A program made the position numbers and the translations under genes. The notes beneath the pieces are model-generated. The model made no database searches. It was not told the DNA's origin and was given only the letters and a program-made list of their open reading frames with translations. A DNA stretch of 64,000 bases from Kangiella shandongensis (lineage in GTDB: Bacteria > Pseudomonadota > Gammaproteobacteria > Enterobacterales > Kangiellaceae), in contig NZ_JACNML010000002.1 in NCBI RefSeq assembly GCF_020005365.1, positions 294,732-358,731 of the forward strand, given 5' to 3'. Shown here one piece after another: positions 1 to 9,447 of this stretch. How positions within the stretch are numbered: position 1 is the stretch's first letter; the number at the start of each line of letters is the position of its first letter.

Positions 1-1733
1 AATCAAAACTGATTCTTCCAGCTCACCTGGCCCATATGAAACTGAACAGGATAGAGAATACGAAAAACCCGGCATTACGAAAAGTAAAAATGTTTTTCCG
101 CAGTATTCGCTTGACTATCAGCGGCTTCCTGAAACGTTTCATTAACAACATCTATGGGCCTGGCCTCAGAACGTTGATGAAGTACCGTGGACTGACCATC
201 TTAACTTTCGTTTGTTTACTATTTATTACGACCATTGGCTTTATCAAAGGTGGTTTAGTAAAAACAACCATGATGCCAAATATCCCTGGGGATGGTGTTT
301 TCGTTGAAGTTAAAATGGCCGAAGGCTCCACCGCTGAGCAAACTATTCGAAGCATTACGATCGTTGAAGAAAAGCTCAATGAAATTCACGAAGAAGTAAA
401 AGCCGAATACGGTATTGGGGTAAAACGCCACTCGGTTACCTGGACCAATAGCAACACTGGCGCCTATATGTGGACCGAACTGGTGAAAAGCGAAAACATG
501 CCAATTAACCAGTATAAGTTCACGGATATGTGGCGTGATCGTGTCGGACAACTTCCTTCTGTACAAGAAGTCAGCTTCGGTAACGGCGGCCCAGGTGGTG
601 GCGGTGTTGGTTACCGCTTGATCGGTACTGATATCGATGAATTGCAAACGGTTTCTGAGAAAATCAAAGCCAAGTTGGCCGAGTATGATGGTGTCTACGA
701 TATCAGCGATGGCCTATCCGGTGGTAAAGAAGAAGTGATCATTGAACTGCTTCCTCATGGTCGTAATTTGGGATTAACCCTACAGGGTCTGTCGACTCAA
801 GTTCGCAACGCTTTCTACGGCGCCGAAGCACAACGCTTCTTGCGCAATACGGAAGAGGTCAAAGTATTTGTTCGCTACCCGCTTGAAGACCGCCGCTCCA
901 TCGGCAACCTGGAGCAGATGCCAGTCAGAACCCCAAGTGGTGAATATGTCACTTTCTCTGACGTTGCAACCTATGCAGTGCAAGAAGGTTACTCCAGGAT
1001 TACACGTGTAGACGGTGTTCGCGCCAACAGTATTTCTGCCGATGTCAGTCAACAGGCTGCGATTACTCCCGGCGATATTCATACCGATATGAAGACCAAT
1101 GTCATACCGGATATTTTACAGGAACACCCGTCAGTTAAGCTGGTACCGGGAGGCCCAAGCGAAGACGAGAAAACATTACAGGATGAAATGAAACTCGGCG
1201 GTTTGATTGCTCTACTCGCTATTTATGGCTTAATGGCGATACCGTTGAAATCTTATGTCAAACCCGCAGTTGTTATGTCGGCCATTCCATTCGGCATCAT
1301 TGGCGCCATGTTTGGTCACCTATTCCTGGGACTTGACCTGAGTATGTTCTCATTATTTGGAATTATCGCTCTGTCCGGTGTTGTGGTTAACGACAGTCTA
1401 CTGATGGTGGACTTTATCGGCCGTGCACGAGCCGAAGGAATGAGTCGAGTCGAAGCAGCAGTTAGTGCCGGAACGCAACGTTTCCGAGCAATTATCCTAA
1501 CCTCCTTGACGACCTTCTTTGGTTTGTTACCAATAACTCTGGAAACGAGCCTACAGGCACAGCTGGTAATCCCGATGGCGGTATCGCTTGGCTTTGGTAT
1601 CATCTTTGCCACAGTCATTACCCTTATCTGGGTTCCTTGTCTCTACGTCTCGTTAGCTAACATTCGAGACTGGTTCCTAAAGCGTGACAGTAAAAGTCTG
1701 GATAAGCAGCAGGAAGCACTTGAAAGTCAATAA
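1..1733 (+). CDS. RND family efflux permease, C-terminal part (5' cut by window edge)
   Basis: Inner-membrane permease of the resistance-nodulation-division type, which uses proton flux to export compounds through a tripartite pump. The frame is open to the window edge: residues SKLILPAHLAHMKLN precede the first ATG at 36, and the LILPAHL segment is typical of a transmembrane helix in the middle of RND permeases, so the ATG is not the real start. What remains is one periplasmic porter domain (with a glycine-rich loop near the GNGGPGGGG stretch) and the last membrane helices, including the typical FGIIALSGVVVNDSLLMVDF segment. It ends in IRDWFLKRDSK and a terminator. The membrane fusion protein is probably to the left of the window. 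Substrate cannot be told. Confidence 0.9.
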   Translation, partial: SKLILPAHLAHMKLNRIENTKNPALRKVKMFFRSIRLTISGFLKRFINNIYGPGLRTLMKYRGLTILTFVCLLFITTIGFIKGGLVKTTMMPNIPGDGVFVEVKMAEGSTAEQTIRSITIVEEKLNEIHEEVKAEYGIGVKRHSVTWTNSNTGAYMWTELVKSENMPINQYKFTDMWRDRVGQLPSVQEVSFGNGGPGGGGVGYRLIGTDIDELQTVSEKIKAKLAEYDGVYDISDGLSGGKEEVIIELLPHGRNLGLTLQGLSTQVRNAFYGAEAQRFLRNTEEVKVFVRYPLEDRRSIGNLEQMPVRTPSGEYVTFSDVATYAVQEGYSRITRVDGVRANSISADVSQQAAITPGDIHTDMKTNVIPDILQEHPSVKLVPGGPSEDEKTLQDEMKLGGLIALLAIYGLMAIPLKSYVKPAVVMSAIPFGIIGAMFGHLFLGLDLSMFSLFGIIALSGVVVNDSLLMVDFIGRARAEGMSRVEAAVSAGTQRFRAIILTSLTTFFGLLPITLETSLQAQLVIPMAVSLGFGIIFATVITLIWVPCLYVSLANIRDWFLKRDSKSLDKQQEALESQ

Positions 1734-1757
1734 GCTAAGCTTGTTATTAGACATTAT

Positions 1758-1780
1758 GGGGGCTATCAAGCCCCCTTTTT
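1758..1780 (+). terminator. Rho-independent terminator after the RND permease
   Basis: GGGGGC, a 6-nt loop, GCCCCC, then five T. It lies 25 bp after the permease stop codon and separates it from pyruvate kinase. Confidence 0.85.
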
Positions 1781-1885
1781 ATTGCCTTAAAGTTACCCTC
1801 CAGTCACCTACTTTTTCACTAAAATGTAGTTGTTTTCAAGCCTAATACCTTTACACTAGAGGTAAGTTTCTAACATCTAAAAACT

Positions 1886-3331
1886 ATGCTGAAAAGAACC
1901 AAAATTGTAGCCACTCTGGGACCTGCGACTGATACTGAAGAAGCCATTCGCTCACTGATAGAAGCTGGTGCTAACGTTTTTCGTTTGAATTTTTCTCACG
2001 GTGAGGCAAATGATCATATTGATCGCGCTAACAAAATTCGTAAGATCGCCAAAGAAATGGATCGCTACATCGGTATTCTCGGTGATCTGCAAGGTCCTAA
2101 AATTCGAATTTCAAAATTTAAAAATAGCAAAGTTGACCTAAAAGCAGGTGCTAATTTTACTCTGGATGCAGAGCTTGGAATTAATGATGGTGACGAAACG
2201 ACTGTCGGCATTGATTACAAAGATTTGCCTAATGACGTAAAAGTCGGTAACCACCTAATGCTAGATGATGGCCGCATTCAGCTTGAAGTCATAGAAACGA
2301 CTACTTCAAAAATCATCTGTAAAGTTATTGTCGGTGGCATTTTGAGCAATAATAAAGGGATTAACTTACTCGGAGGCGGTTTATCAGCGCCAGCCCTTAC
2401 TCAAAAAGACAAGGATGACATTTTTACAGCAGTAAGCATGAATGTCGATTATCTGGCGATATCATTCCCACGAAATGCCGAAGACATGGAGCACGCTCGC
2501 CACTTGTTATACGAAGCCGGCGGCAAATGTGCGTTAGTAGCTAAAATTGAGCGTGCAGAAACAGTCAACGATGACAAGATCTTAGATGACATTATAATCG
2601 CTTCTGATGCTGTTATGGTCGCTCGTGGCGATCTGGGAGTGGAAATCGGCGATGCCCAATTAATCGGTGTTCAGAAAAAAATTATCGATCGTGCCAGGAC
2701 TCTCAACCGTGTGGTGATCACCGCCACTCAGATGATGGAAAGCATGATTCATAACCCTATTCCGACACGAGCCGAAGTTTTTGACGTCGCAAATGCCATT
2801 TTAGACGGGACTGATGCGGTCATGTTAAGTGCGGAAACAGCCACAGGTGACAATCCAGCGAGAACAGTCGATGCTATGGCTAATGTGTGTAAGGGTGCCG
2901 AAAATCAATCCCTTGCCAAAACATCGAGTCACCGCCTCGATATTTCCTTCGACAGAATTGATGAAACCATTGCCATGGCGGCCATGTATAGCGCGAACCA
3001 TCTTAAAGGCGTTAGAGCAATTATTGCACTAACCGAGTCTGGCTCAACCGCATTATGGTTATCCAGAATACGCTCAGGCATTCCTATCTTTGCCTTGAGC
3101 CGTAACCTGAGTACATTGCGCAAGGTTTCTCTTTATCGTGGTGTAGAAGCGCTTGAATTCGATCCAACGGTACTCGCCCGTCATGACGTTAATCGCCTCG
3201 CTGTTGAAGAACTGGTGAACTATGGCCAGGTTAACGATGGTGATCTGGTCATTATCACCAAAGGCGACTCGATGGGTACACTGGGCGGCACCAACGCCAT
3301 GAAGGTTGTACGAGTAGGCGAAGTCGTTTAA
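1886..3331 (+). CDS. pyk: Pyruvate kinase
   Basis: Catalyses phosphoenolpyruvate + ADP to pyruvate + ATP, the last step of glycolysis, in the cytoplasm. The 481-residue length and the N-terminus [13 protein letters not shown] fit the PykA type. Visible motifs are NFSHGE (residues 33-38), [12 protein letters not shown], the active-site helix [11 protein letters not shown], and the [11 protein letters not shown] segment, followed by the C-terminal regulatory domain. It stands alone between the RND gene and the convergent acyl-CoA operon. No strong Shine-Dalgarno is seen before the ATG, but the protein start matches the family. Confidence 0.97.
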   Translation: MLKRTKIVATLGPATDTEEAIRSLIEAGANVFRLNFSHGEANDHIDRANKIRKIAKEMDRYIGILGDLQGPKIRISKFKNSKVDLKAGANFTLDAELGINDGDETTVGIDYKDLPNDVKVGNHLMLDDGRIQLEVIETTTSKIICKVIVGGILSNNKGINLLGGGLSAPALTQKDKDDIFTAVSMNVDYLAISFPRNAEDMEHARHLLYEAGGKCALVAKIERAETVNDDKILDDIIIASDAVMVARGDLGVEIGDAQLIGVQKKIIDRARTLNRVVITATQMMESMIHNPIPTRAEVFDVANAILDGTDAVMLSAETATGDNPARTVDAMANVCKGAENQSLAKTSSHRLDISFDRIDETIAMAAMYSANHLKGVRAIIALTESGSTALWLSRIRSGIPIFALSRNLSTLRKVSLYRGVEALEFDPTVLARHDVNRLAVEELVNYGQVNDGDLVIITKGDSMGTLGGTNAMKVVRVGEVV

Positions 3332-3462
3332 TAGATAACGATACTCCGATAAATGCCAGCACAATGCCCAGGATTTTCTTCTGGGCAGCGACTCTTTTAG
3401 GAAGCACTACTCAAAGAGCAGAAAAGCTATCACAGAAGGCTGTCAGTGGATAGTGTCTAGGT

Positions 3463-4521
3463 TTAACTCGGAATCAGAACGGTGTAATCCAGATCCAGCA
3501 CAAACTCCGAAGAAAGACGAGTTTCAGACTCCATGGCTTGCTGGTATAGAGGCTTCAGATCATGCCAGGAAGCATTTTTAAAACCAAGCGTTCGCAAGCG
3601 TAACGCCCCCATGCCATAACCTAACTCCTGCTTTTTAACCACCTGGGACACCGCATAAATCGTGTCGCCAGCATAGCTTGGGTTAAGATGCGCACCGCCA
3701 TTAATTGCAGCAACCCATTGCGCATTAGCCAACCCATTCTGCGTTAAATTACGACACAGCGAGATAATATGACCACCATAAACTAAGCGTTGCTGGTGAG
3801 GACTACTCTCCATCTGGTGATGGTTAAAGTGTACCTTGGCATCGTTTTGGTAAAGCCGGGTAGCCATAGTGTGCTCACTGTGATCAATGCTGACCCCACT
3901 AAGGTGATCTATCCACTCACCAACACTATAGTCACTATAAGTATAGGACTCCCCACTCATCCGCTTGCTATAAGCCTTAGGGTTTAACTCATCCGGAACG
4001 GCTAAACTGGCAAAATCAACACTGGAACTTAATTGAGGTTCTACCGCATAGGTATTTTGCATGCCTTCGTTACGCTTGTGCACCATAACCCAGCGCTTCC
4101 AGCTTAACACCATGTGACCTTCTTGATTCATCGCTTTCGAATGCACGTAAACAATGCCCGTTTTGCCATTAGAATTTTCCTTCAGTCCAATCACTTCAGA
4201 GACAACCGTAATGGTATCGCCAACAAAAACCGGTAACAGAAACTCTACTTCGGCATAGCCTAAATTGGCTACCGCATTGAGCGAAATATCATTAACCGTT
4301 TTACCAAACGCAATATGAAAAACGAGCATATTGTCGAGCGGTTGTTTGGCGTAGCCTAACTGGTAGGCAAATTCTTTATTGCAATAAAGACTAAAACGAC
4401 TCCCGGTGAGCGCTAAATATAAACTCGCATCAGCTTCGGTAACAGTCCTTGGTATCGGATGCTCCAGTACCTGCCCTAGTGAAAAATCCTCAAAAAAACG
4501 TCCGGTCGATGCTTTATTCAT
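3463..4521 (-). CDS. MaoC-type hydratase/dehydratase (mesaconyl-CoA or itaconyl-CoA hydratase-like)
   Basis: A 352-residue double hot-dog protein: the first MaoC-like half starts FFEDFSLGQVLEHPIPRTVTEADASLYLALTG-like, the second around residue 190 (YSVGEWIDHLSGVSID). This architecture and length match beta-methylmalyl-CoA dehydratase/mesaconyl-CoA hydratase, which adds water to an enoyl-CoA of a C5 dicarboxylic acid. It is the last gene of a leftward operon with two CitE-like lyases and an acyl-CoA synthetase, which supports a role in CoA-dependent breakdown of a small acid. The exact substrate (mesaconyl-CoA, itaconyl-CoA or another) is inference. Confidence 0.8.
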   Translation of the reverse strand: MNKASTGRFFEDFSLGQVLEHPIPRTVTEADASLYLALTGSRFSLYCNKEFAYQLGYAKQPLDNMLVFHIAFGKTVNDISLNAVANLGYAEVEFLLPVFVGDTITVVSEVIGLKENSNGKTGIVYVHSKAMNQEGHMVLSWKRWVMVHKRNEGMQNTYAVEPQLSSSVDFASLAVPDELNPKAYSKRMSGESYTYSDYSVGEWIDHLSGVSIDHSEHTMATRLYQNDAKVHFNHHQMESSPHQQRLVYGGHIISLCRNLTQNGLANAQWVAAINGGAHLNPSYAGDTIYAVSQVVKKQELGYGMGALRLRTLGFKNASWHDLKPLYQQAMESETRLSSEFVLDLDYTVLIPS

Positions 4522-4541
4522 TTATGCCTCTAATTTTATTG

Positions 4542-5447
4542 CTAACGAACCGTTCCTAATAGTTCGTTTTGCCCCAATGCTTTAACCGTATTATATAGAG
4601 AAATAACACGCTCCGCCCACTCCCTTAAGGATGGCTCGATAAGCCTATCATCAATTACCGCCACATTACGACCTTCCTCGTTTGCTTTTTCGATCGCTTC
4701 AATAATGGCTTTTGCTTTTCTAATATCCGCCTGCTTGGGAGTAAAAGCATCATTGGTATAATCCAACTGTATTGGGTGCACGACCGCCTTTCCATCAAAC
4801 CCTAAATCACGAGCCTGACGACATGAATACTCACACGCCTCGACGCTCTTTAAATCAAAATGCGGCCCATCAATAACACACTTTTTATAAGCGCGGCCCG
4901 CTAACATAACAATAGACAGACTCGGTAACAGTCCCAGTCGATCTTTGGTCTGATTAATTTTAAGTTCATTCGATAGATCCGTAGTACCAATTACTATGGC
5001 AACCAATCGGTCAGTGGCAGCACAAATTTCTTCCGCGTGTAAAACGCCGAGTGGGCTCTCGATATTAACCATAATGTCGATCTTATCGGAGCGACTCTGA
5101 TCAATAACATCGATGGCCTCAAGTAATTGTTTCGCTGATTCGACTCGCGGAATTAAAACGGCATCAATAACCAGATCGGAAATAGCATCGAGATCCCCCT
5201 GCCCCCAGTCGCTATCCAGAGGATTAATTCTAACCACTAACTCAGAGTGCTGGTAATCGCTCGACTGTAATAGCTCTCGACGCAACAGCTCACGCCCCGC
5301 TTCTTTATATTGCGGAGGAACCGACTCCTGGAAATCGAAAATAATACTATCCGCATCGAGCGCGCGAGCCTTTTTCATATATCGCTCAACGTGAGTCGGC
5401 ACATAAAGCATGGTGCGGCGTGGACGGTAATTGATAGACGTTTCCAT
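4542..5447 (-). CDS. CitE-like HpcH/HpaI-family CoA-ester lyase (first paralogue)
   Basis: TIM-barrel lyase of 301 residues in the CitE/citramalyl-CoA lyase/malyl-CoA lyase family, which cleaves a hydroxyacyl-CoA in a Mg-dependent retro-Claisen step. Family landmarks: RRTMLYVPTH at the N-terminus, the DFQESV strand (usually DLEDSV), the arginine in VVRINP, the metal-binding glutamate in MVNIESPLG, the aspartate in GTTDLSNEL, and KAVVHPIQ near the end. Its start codon abuts the stop of the acyl-CoA synthetase gene, so the two are probably translationally coupled. Whether it cuts malyl-, citramalyl- or methylmalyl-CoA cannot be told. Confidence 0.85.
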   Translation of the reverse strand: METSINYRPRRTMLYVPTHVERYMKKARALDADSIIFDFQESVPPQYKEAGRELLRRELLQSSDYQHSELVVRINPLDSDWGQGDLDAISDLVIDAVLIPRVESAKQLLEAIDVIDQSRSDKIDIMVNIESPLGVLHAEEICAATDRLVAIVIGTTDLSNELKINQTKDRLGLLPSLSIVMLAGRAYKKCVIDGPHFDLKSVEACEYSCRQARDLGFDGKAVVHPIQLDYTNDAFTPKQADIRKAKAIIEAIEKANEEGRNVAVIDDRLIEPSLREWAERVISLYNTVKALGQNELLGTVR

Positions 5448-7090
5448 TAACTTGCCTCTGTATTGTGTAGTTGTTGAACTAATTTCTTGCGTAAAACTTT
5501 GCCATTTTTCGTGCGCGGATATTCCGACATAAAGTGAACTTTCTTAGGCGCTTTGTATTTTGCTAAGTGCTCGCGTCCGTACTGAATGATGTCATCTTCA
5601 GTCAACTCTTCCCCCGGAGCTTTAACAATACAAACGGACACTAATGTCTTATCGGGTCCAATGGTTTCGCCTACTGCCACACAATCCGCCACAGCCGGAT
5701 GGGCTTTAAAAACTCGTTCCACTTCATGCGGTGAAACACGAAAACCAAAGGTATTGATAATGTCGTCTTTGCGCCCTAAAAACCAAATATACCCCTTCTC
5801 ATCTTGCCTTGCGTAATCGCCAGTAAAAAACCAGCCATCATGTCGAGCTTCGCTGGTTTCATCGGGCAACTGCCAATACTCTAAAAACAAACCGGGGTCA
5901 TCTTCTCGGATACAAATCATACCTTCCTCGCCAGCACGCACTGGATTAGCTGCGCCATCCAGCAGCTCGACGAAATGTCCCGGCTGAACAAAACCCGCCG
6001 CTCCCGGCACAACTTCAGCCGATTTGTGTTGTGATATGTAGTAAGAGACTTCAGACATGCCAATGGCTTCGTAGATTGGAGCTCCGAAGCGTTCTTTCCA
6101 TACCTGTTGCATCTCATCGGATAAATGCTCACCAGCACTCATGCAGTGTTTTAGCGATGGTAAATCGCTAGCTTGATACTCTGTTTTTTGCACAATCTGG
6201 CGATAAATTGTCGGAACCCCGATAAAGATAGTACATTGATGTTTTGCAATCAGCCGTGGCCAGGTATTGGCATCATTCGTCCCTTCGTAAGCAATCACCG
6301 TATGCCCATGCAACAATGGATCCATCAAGGCTGAACCTAATACATAGGTCCAGTTAAACTTCCCCGAATGCATAATACGCTCGTTACTGGTATCGTCTAA
6401 ATCAAACCAGTATCGGCTGGCTGGCAAACGACCTAGTAACGCCCGCTGAGCGTGTAATACGCCCTTAGGGTAACCAGTGGTTCCAGATGTATACACCAGA
6501 TAAGCCGGATCGTTAATCTTACTGGCGTAGCTATCGAACTCAGTGGATTGTTCCGCTAAAGACGGAGTCATATCCACCAGTTTAAAATCATCGCTGTGGG
6601 GAAGCTCACCCTCACCACATAAGAACACGGTCTCAACACTGGTGCCTTTTAGCTCAATTGATAAGTCCTGCCACATCGACTTATCAGTAACCAGTACTTT
6701 AGCGCCAGAGTCTTTGGCGAGATAAGCAACTTCACTCGCTGCCAATAACGTCGAAGTGGGCACCGCAATAGCACCAAGCTTGATGCAACCAAAAAATGCC
6801 AGCGGATACTCAATGGAGTTCGGCAGCCGTATTAATACCCGCTCGCCAGTAGCTAGCTGATGCGACTTAAGCAAATGAGCAAACTGAGACGTGTAGTGGC
6901 TGAGTTCCTGGTAAGTGACGCTAGTTTGACCTTTTTCCTCATCCTCAATAATCAAGGCTTCTCGATTCTCTCGCTCAGTATCGCAATGCTGATCGACACA
7001 AGCCTCACAAATATTAAAGTATTCCGGTAAATGCCACTGCCAGTCTCCAGCAGAATCCTGCTGCAAAATATTGTCGAAACGATATTTCAT
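5447..7090 (-). CDS. AMP-forming acyl-CoA synthetase
   Basis: Activates a carboxylic acid to its CoA thioester with ATP, giving AMP and PPi. The ANL-superfamily signature LVYTSGTTGYPKGV, the A5-type AIGMSE motif, the FFTGDYARQDEKGY motif and the C-terminal catalytic lysine in PRTKNGKVLRK are all visible. The closest known types are acetyl-, benzoate- and medium-chain acyl-CoA ligases. A longer frame starts at 7129, but the ATG at 7090, two bases after the stop of the upstream gene, gives the more natural start MKYRFDNIL (547 aa). It would supply the CoA ester for the hydratase and lyases of the operon. Confidence 0.9.
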   Translation of the reverse strand: MKYRFDNILQQDSAGDWQWHLPEYFNICEACVDQHCDTERENREALIIEDEEKGQTSVTYQELSHYTSQFAHLLKSHQLATGERVLIRLPNSIEYPLAFFGCIKLGAIAVPTSTLLAASEVAYLAKDSGAKVLVTDKSMWQDLSIELKGTSVETVFLCGEGELPHSDDFKLVDMTPSLAEQSTEFDSYASKINDPAYLVYTSGTTGYPKGVLHAQRALLGRLPASRYWFDLDDTSNERIMHSGKFNWTYVLGSALMDPLLHGHTVIAYEGTNDANTWPRLIAKHQCTIFIGVPTIYRQIVQKTEYQASDLPSLKHCMSAGEHLSDEMQQVWKERFGAPIYEAIGMSEVSYYISQHKSAEVVPGAAGFVQPGHFVELLDGAANPVRAGEEGMICIREDDPGLFLEYWQLPDETSEARHDGWFFTGDYARQDEKGYIWFLGRKDDIINTFGFRVSPHEVERVFKAHPAVADCVAVGETIGPDKTLVSVCIVKAPGEELTEDDIIQYGREHLAKYKAPKKVHFMSEYPRTKNGKVLRKKLVQQLHNTEAS

Positions 7091-7091
7091 A

Positions 7092-8213
7092 TTACACCAT
7101 TCCGTATGGCCAGTTTTCTCGAATAACATGAACTGGCATCTTCTTCAGAACTTCAATAGCGAAAGCTTTGTCTCTATCATCAAGGGACTTCAATGCATAA
7201 GCTCGTAATAACGTTTGCAGAGCCTTACCAAACATCGGAGGATCCAACATCTCTCCCTCAAACTTAATAGCACCGCCCAATAAAGCGTCTGCATCGATTG
7301 CCGCCTGCAAAATATCGACATTACGCTGGATCTGTAGAGGTGACGGTGTAAACGCGGTTTTACACAGGTGAACATGGAACGGGTGGATAACCTGTTTCCC
7401 GGTTAAGCCCATCTGCGCCTCTACCAGGGCATGCTGGTGCACCACATGAGATTCATGTTCACCGTGTAAATCGAGCCAGCGACGTACTTCATTGGGCTCA
7501 ATATACGATTCTGGCATCGGCGTTTTATTGATCAGTACCTCCACGCCACCAATGACTCCCTTACCGGCAATCCTAGCCTCAAGCAATAACAGTCTTAAAT
7601 AGGTTTTCAACTCATCAATCCAGCCTTCTGGCGTCAGGTGGATCGCCATGGCTTTAGAGAAATCGTGAATACCAAAAACCACATGGCGCACGGTTGAGTA
7701 TTGCATCAATTCTGGTGAAATCTTTAACGAACGAGGATGCTCAATAATTGGCTGAATCTCAATCTTGGGGTTAACCCCAACCAGCCAGGCCGACAGATCG
7801 CGAATTTCTGCGGCGCCATAAACTTCGCCAGCTTTGGCTAAAATAATGACATCAATAAATTCGGCGCACTCTTTGATTAGTTTTAAATCTTCTTCGTACT
7901 CGTCGGTACGAAAAGGATTAATACGGAGGGCAATTTGAAACTCACATCCTTCAAACAGTGGCAGTTCCTTGCGCAGTAACTCCCGGCTCATTTCCTTTTG
8001 CCGACAACCATCTTCTAAATCGAATAACAGCGTATGAGCCTTGGTGTTATGAGCATATTTTCGCATGCGGTGAGACGCCTGCTCCATCGTCTCGTAGATA
8101 CCATCGGCCGGAGAATACTTGACCGGTGGATAGTACAGCTGAATTCCAGGCCAGTAGCCACCCAATACCATTTGTTCATCGACTTTTTCCAAAAAAGAGT
8201 GCTCTTGCATCAT
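7092..8213 (-). CDS. CitE-like HpcH/HpaI-family CoA-ester lyase (second paralogue, long form)
   Basis: A 373-residue member of the HpcH/HpaI aldolase/citrate lyase superfamily: LLFDLEDGCRQKE strand, ALRINPF, PIIEHPRSL with the metal glutamate, VFGIHDFSKAM with the metal aspartate, and GKQVIHPFHVHL close to the C-terminus. It is longer than ordinary CitE and distinct from the other two lyases of this cluster. It is the first gene of the leftward operon and ends two bases before the synthetase start. The intergenic region upstream carries the shared operator candidate. Substrate unknown. Confidence 0.8.
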   Translation of the reverse strand: MMQEHSFLEKVDEQMVLGGYWPGIQLYYPPVKYSPADGIYETMEQASHRMRKYAHNTKAHTLLFDLEDGCRQKEMSRELLRKELPLFEGCEFQIALRINPFRTDEYEEDLKLIKECAEFIDVIILAKAGEVYGAAEIRDLSAWLVGVNPKIEIQPIIEHPRSLKISPELMQYSTVRHVVFGIHDFSKAMAIHLTPEGWIDELKTYLRLLLLEARIAGKGVIGGVEVLINKTPMPESYIEPNEVRRWLDLHGEHESHVVHQHALVEAQMGLTGKQVIHPFHVHLCKTAFTPSPLQIQRNVDILQAAIDADALLGGAIKFEGEMLDPPMFGKALQTLLRAYALKSLDDRDKAFAIEVLKKMPVHVIRENWPYGMV

Positions 8214-8253
8214 CTAAACTAATCCGACCAGTGTTGATTGATAAATAAACCAT

Positions 8254-8286
8254 ATTCAAACGTTTATTTCAAATTATTGTTTGAAT
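8254..8286. promoter_or_regulatory. Operator candidate in the divergent promoter of the CoA-ester lyase genes
   Basis: ATTCAAAC (8254-8261) and GTTTGAAT (8279-8286) form a perfect 8-bp inverted repeat, with a third half-site TTCAAA at 8268-8273 which itself pairs with TTTGAA (8280-8285). The right arm overlaps a -35-like TTGAAT (8281-8286) that lies 16-19 bp before TACTAT/TATAAA boxes for the rightward gene. This is a typical place for a repressor of both divergent units. No regulator gene is next to it. Confidence 0.5.
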
Positions 8287-8377
8287 TTTTCTTATCAATC
8301 GTTACTATAAACTCAAACAAAGCTAATGATAAAACGCAAAACCATTAGCTATCCCATTGAAATGCAAGGAGAAAATT

Positions 8378-9367
8378 GTGAGCTCAAAGGTTCATCCAAA
8401 CGAAGCACTGTTTAATGCTGAGAAGCAATTTCCCGTAATCCCTACCTGTGAACATTTTGCAGGAAGCGAGAAACTCATCAATAAGGCTTTAGTACTACAG
8501 GACGAGTACGGCCCGGTGTTCGACATCACTTGCGATTGCGAAGACGGGGCTCAGGCAGGAAAAGAAAAAGAACACGCCGAAATGATTGCTCGCGTGCTAT
8601 CCAGCGACGCTAATAAGCATAATATGGCTGGTGTCCGAATTCATGATTATACTCACCCACATTGGCAAGCAGACGTTGATATTCTGATTCCAGCCATCGG
8701 TGATCGAGTCGCCTATCTGACGTTACCCAAAACTTCATGTGCTGCACATATTCGAGAAATGGTTGATTACATTAAAGCCAAAGCCAAAGAATCTGGTATA
8801 GACAGAGATATCCCTATTCACGTGCTGGTCGAAACGCATGGAGCATTAAAAGAATCATGGGAAATCGCAGAGATCGACTGGGTACAGGTGCTCGACTTCG
8901 GCATGATGGACTTTGTCAGCGATCACCAGGGTGCGATTCCCGCCAGCTGCATGCGAAGCCCGGGGCAGTTTGATCATCCCCTACTCGCTCGAGCTAAAGC
9001 TGATATGGTCACCGCCGCACTGGCCAACGGCGTAGTACCGTCTCACAACGTCACATTAGACCTGAAAAATCCTTACCAGACCTACAAAGACGCAGAAAGA
9101 GCCCGTAATGAATTCGGCTTTCTGCGGATGTGGAGTATTTATCCGACCCAAATTAAATCCATCGTTGATGCCATGAAACCCGACTACTCAGAAGTCAACG
9201 ACGCCGCAAATATTCTTATCGCAGCACAGGACAACGACTGGGGACCCATTCAATATCAGGGCGAGCTGCACGACAGAGCAACCTACCGCTACTACTGGCA
9301 GCTACTACAGCGCGCACAGGTAACCGGGGTGGCCGTATCAGAAGAAGTCACCAAGCGCTTCTTCTAA
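8378..9367 (+). CDS. Malyl-CoA-lyase-like HpcH/HpaI-family protein (third paralogue)
   Basis: A 329-residue CoA-ester lyase-family protein. Landmarks: FDITCDCEDGAQAGKE (the acidic strand), GVRIHDYTHPHW with the substrate arginine, PIHVLVETHGAL with a metal glutamate, VLDFGMMDFVSDHQG with a metal aspartate, and MWSIYPTQIKSI near the C-terminus. The chosen start is GTG at 8378 because AAGGAG lies 6 bp upstream; a TTG seven codons earlier has no ribosome site. Divergent from the leftward acyl-CoA operon and sharing its promoter region, so likely part of the same pathway, for example cleaving the final hydroxyacyl-CoA. Confidence 0.8.
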   Translation: MSSKVHPNEALFNAEKQFPVIPTCEHFAGSEKLINKALVLQDEYGPVFDITCDCEDGAQAGKEKEHAEMIARVLSSDANKHNMAGVRIHDYTHPHWQADVDILIPAIGDRVAYLTLPKTSCAAHIREMVDYIKAKAKESGIDRDIPIHVLVETHGALKESWEIAEIDWVQVLDFGMMDFVSDHQGAIPASCMRSPGQFDHPLLARAKADMVTAALANGVVPSHNVTLDLKNPYQTYKDAERARNEFGFLRMWSIYPTQIKSIVDAMKPDYSEVNDAANILIAAQDNDWGPIQYQGELHDRATYRYYWQLLQRAQVTGVAVSEEVTKRFF

Positions 9368-9384
9368 ACCTAGAGAGACCAAAG

Positions 9385-9411
9385 GGCGCGCTAATAACGC
9401 GCCTTACGTTT
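9385..9411 (+). terminator. Terminator-like hairpin after the third lyase gene
   Basis: GGCGCG (9385-9390), loop CTAATAA, CGCGCC (9398-9403), followed by the weak T-tract TTACGTTT. It lies 17 bp after the stop codon. Confidence 0.6.
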
Positions 9412-9447
9412 GCCTACTGCCAAAATCCTCGAGTTCGCTATCCCTCG

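Noticed and set aside
3366..3386. Hairpin GCCCAG / CTGGGC after pyruvate kinase as a terminator
   Set aside because: Only a 6-bp stem with no T-run next to it; too weak to list.
8357..8377. TTG start giving MKCKEKI for the third lyase
   Set aside because: The GTG at 8378 has AAGGAG at the right distance; the seven extra residues would include the ribosome site itself.
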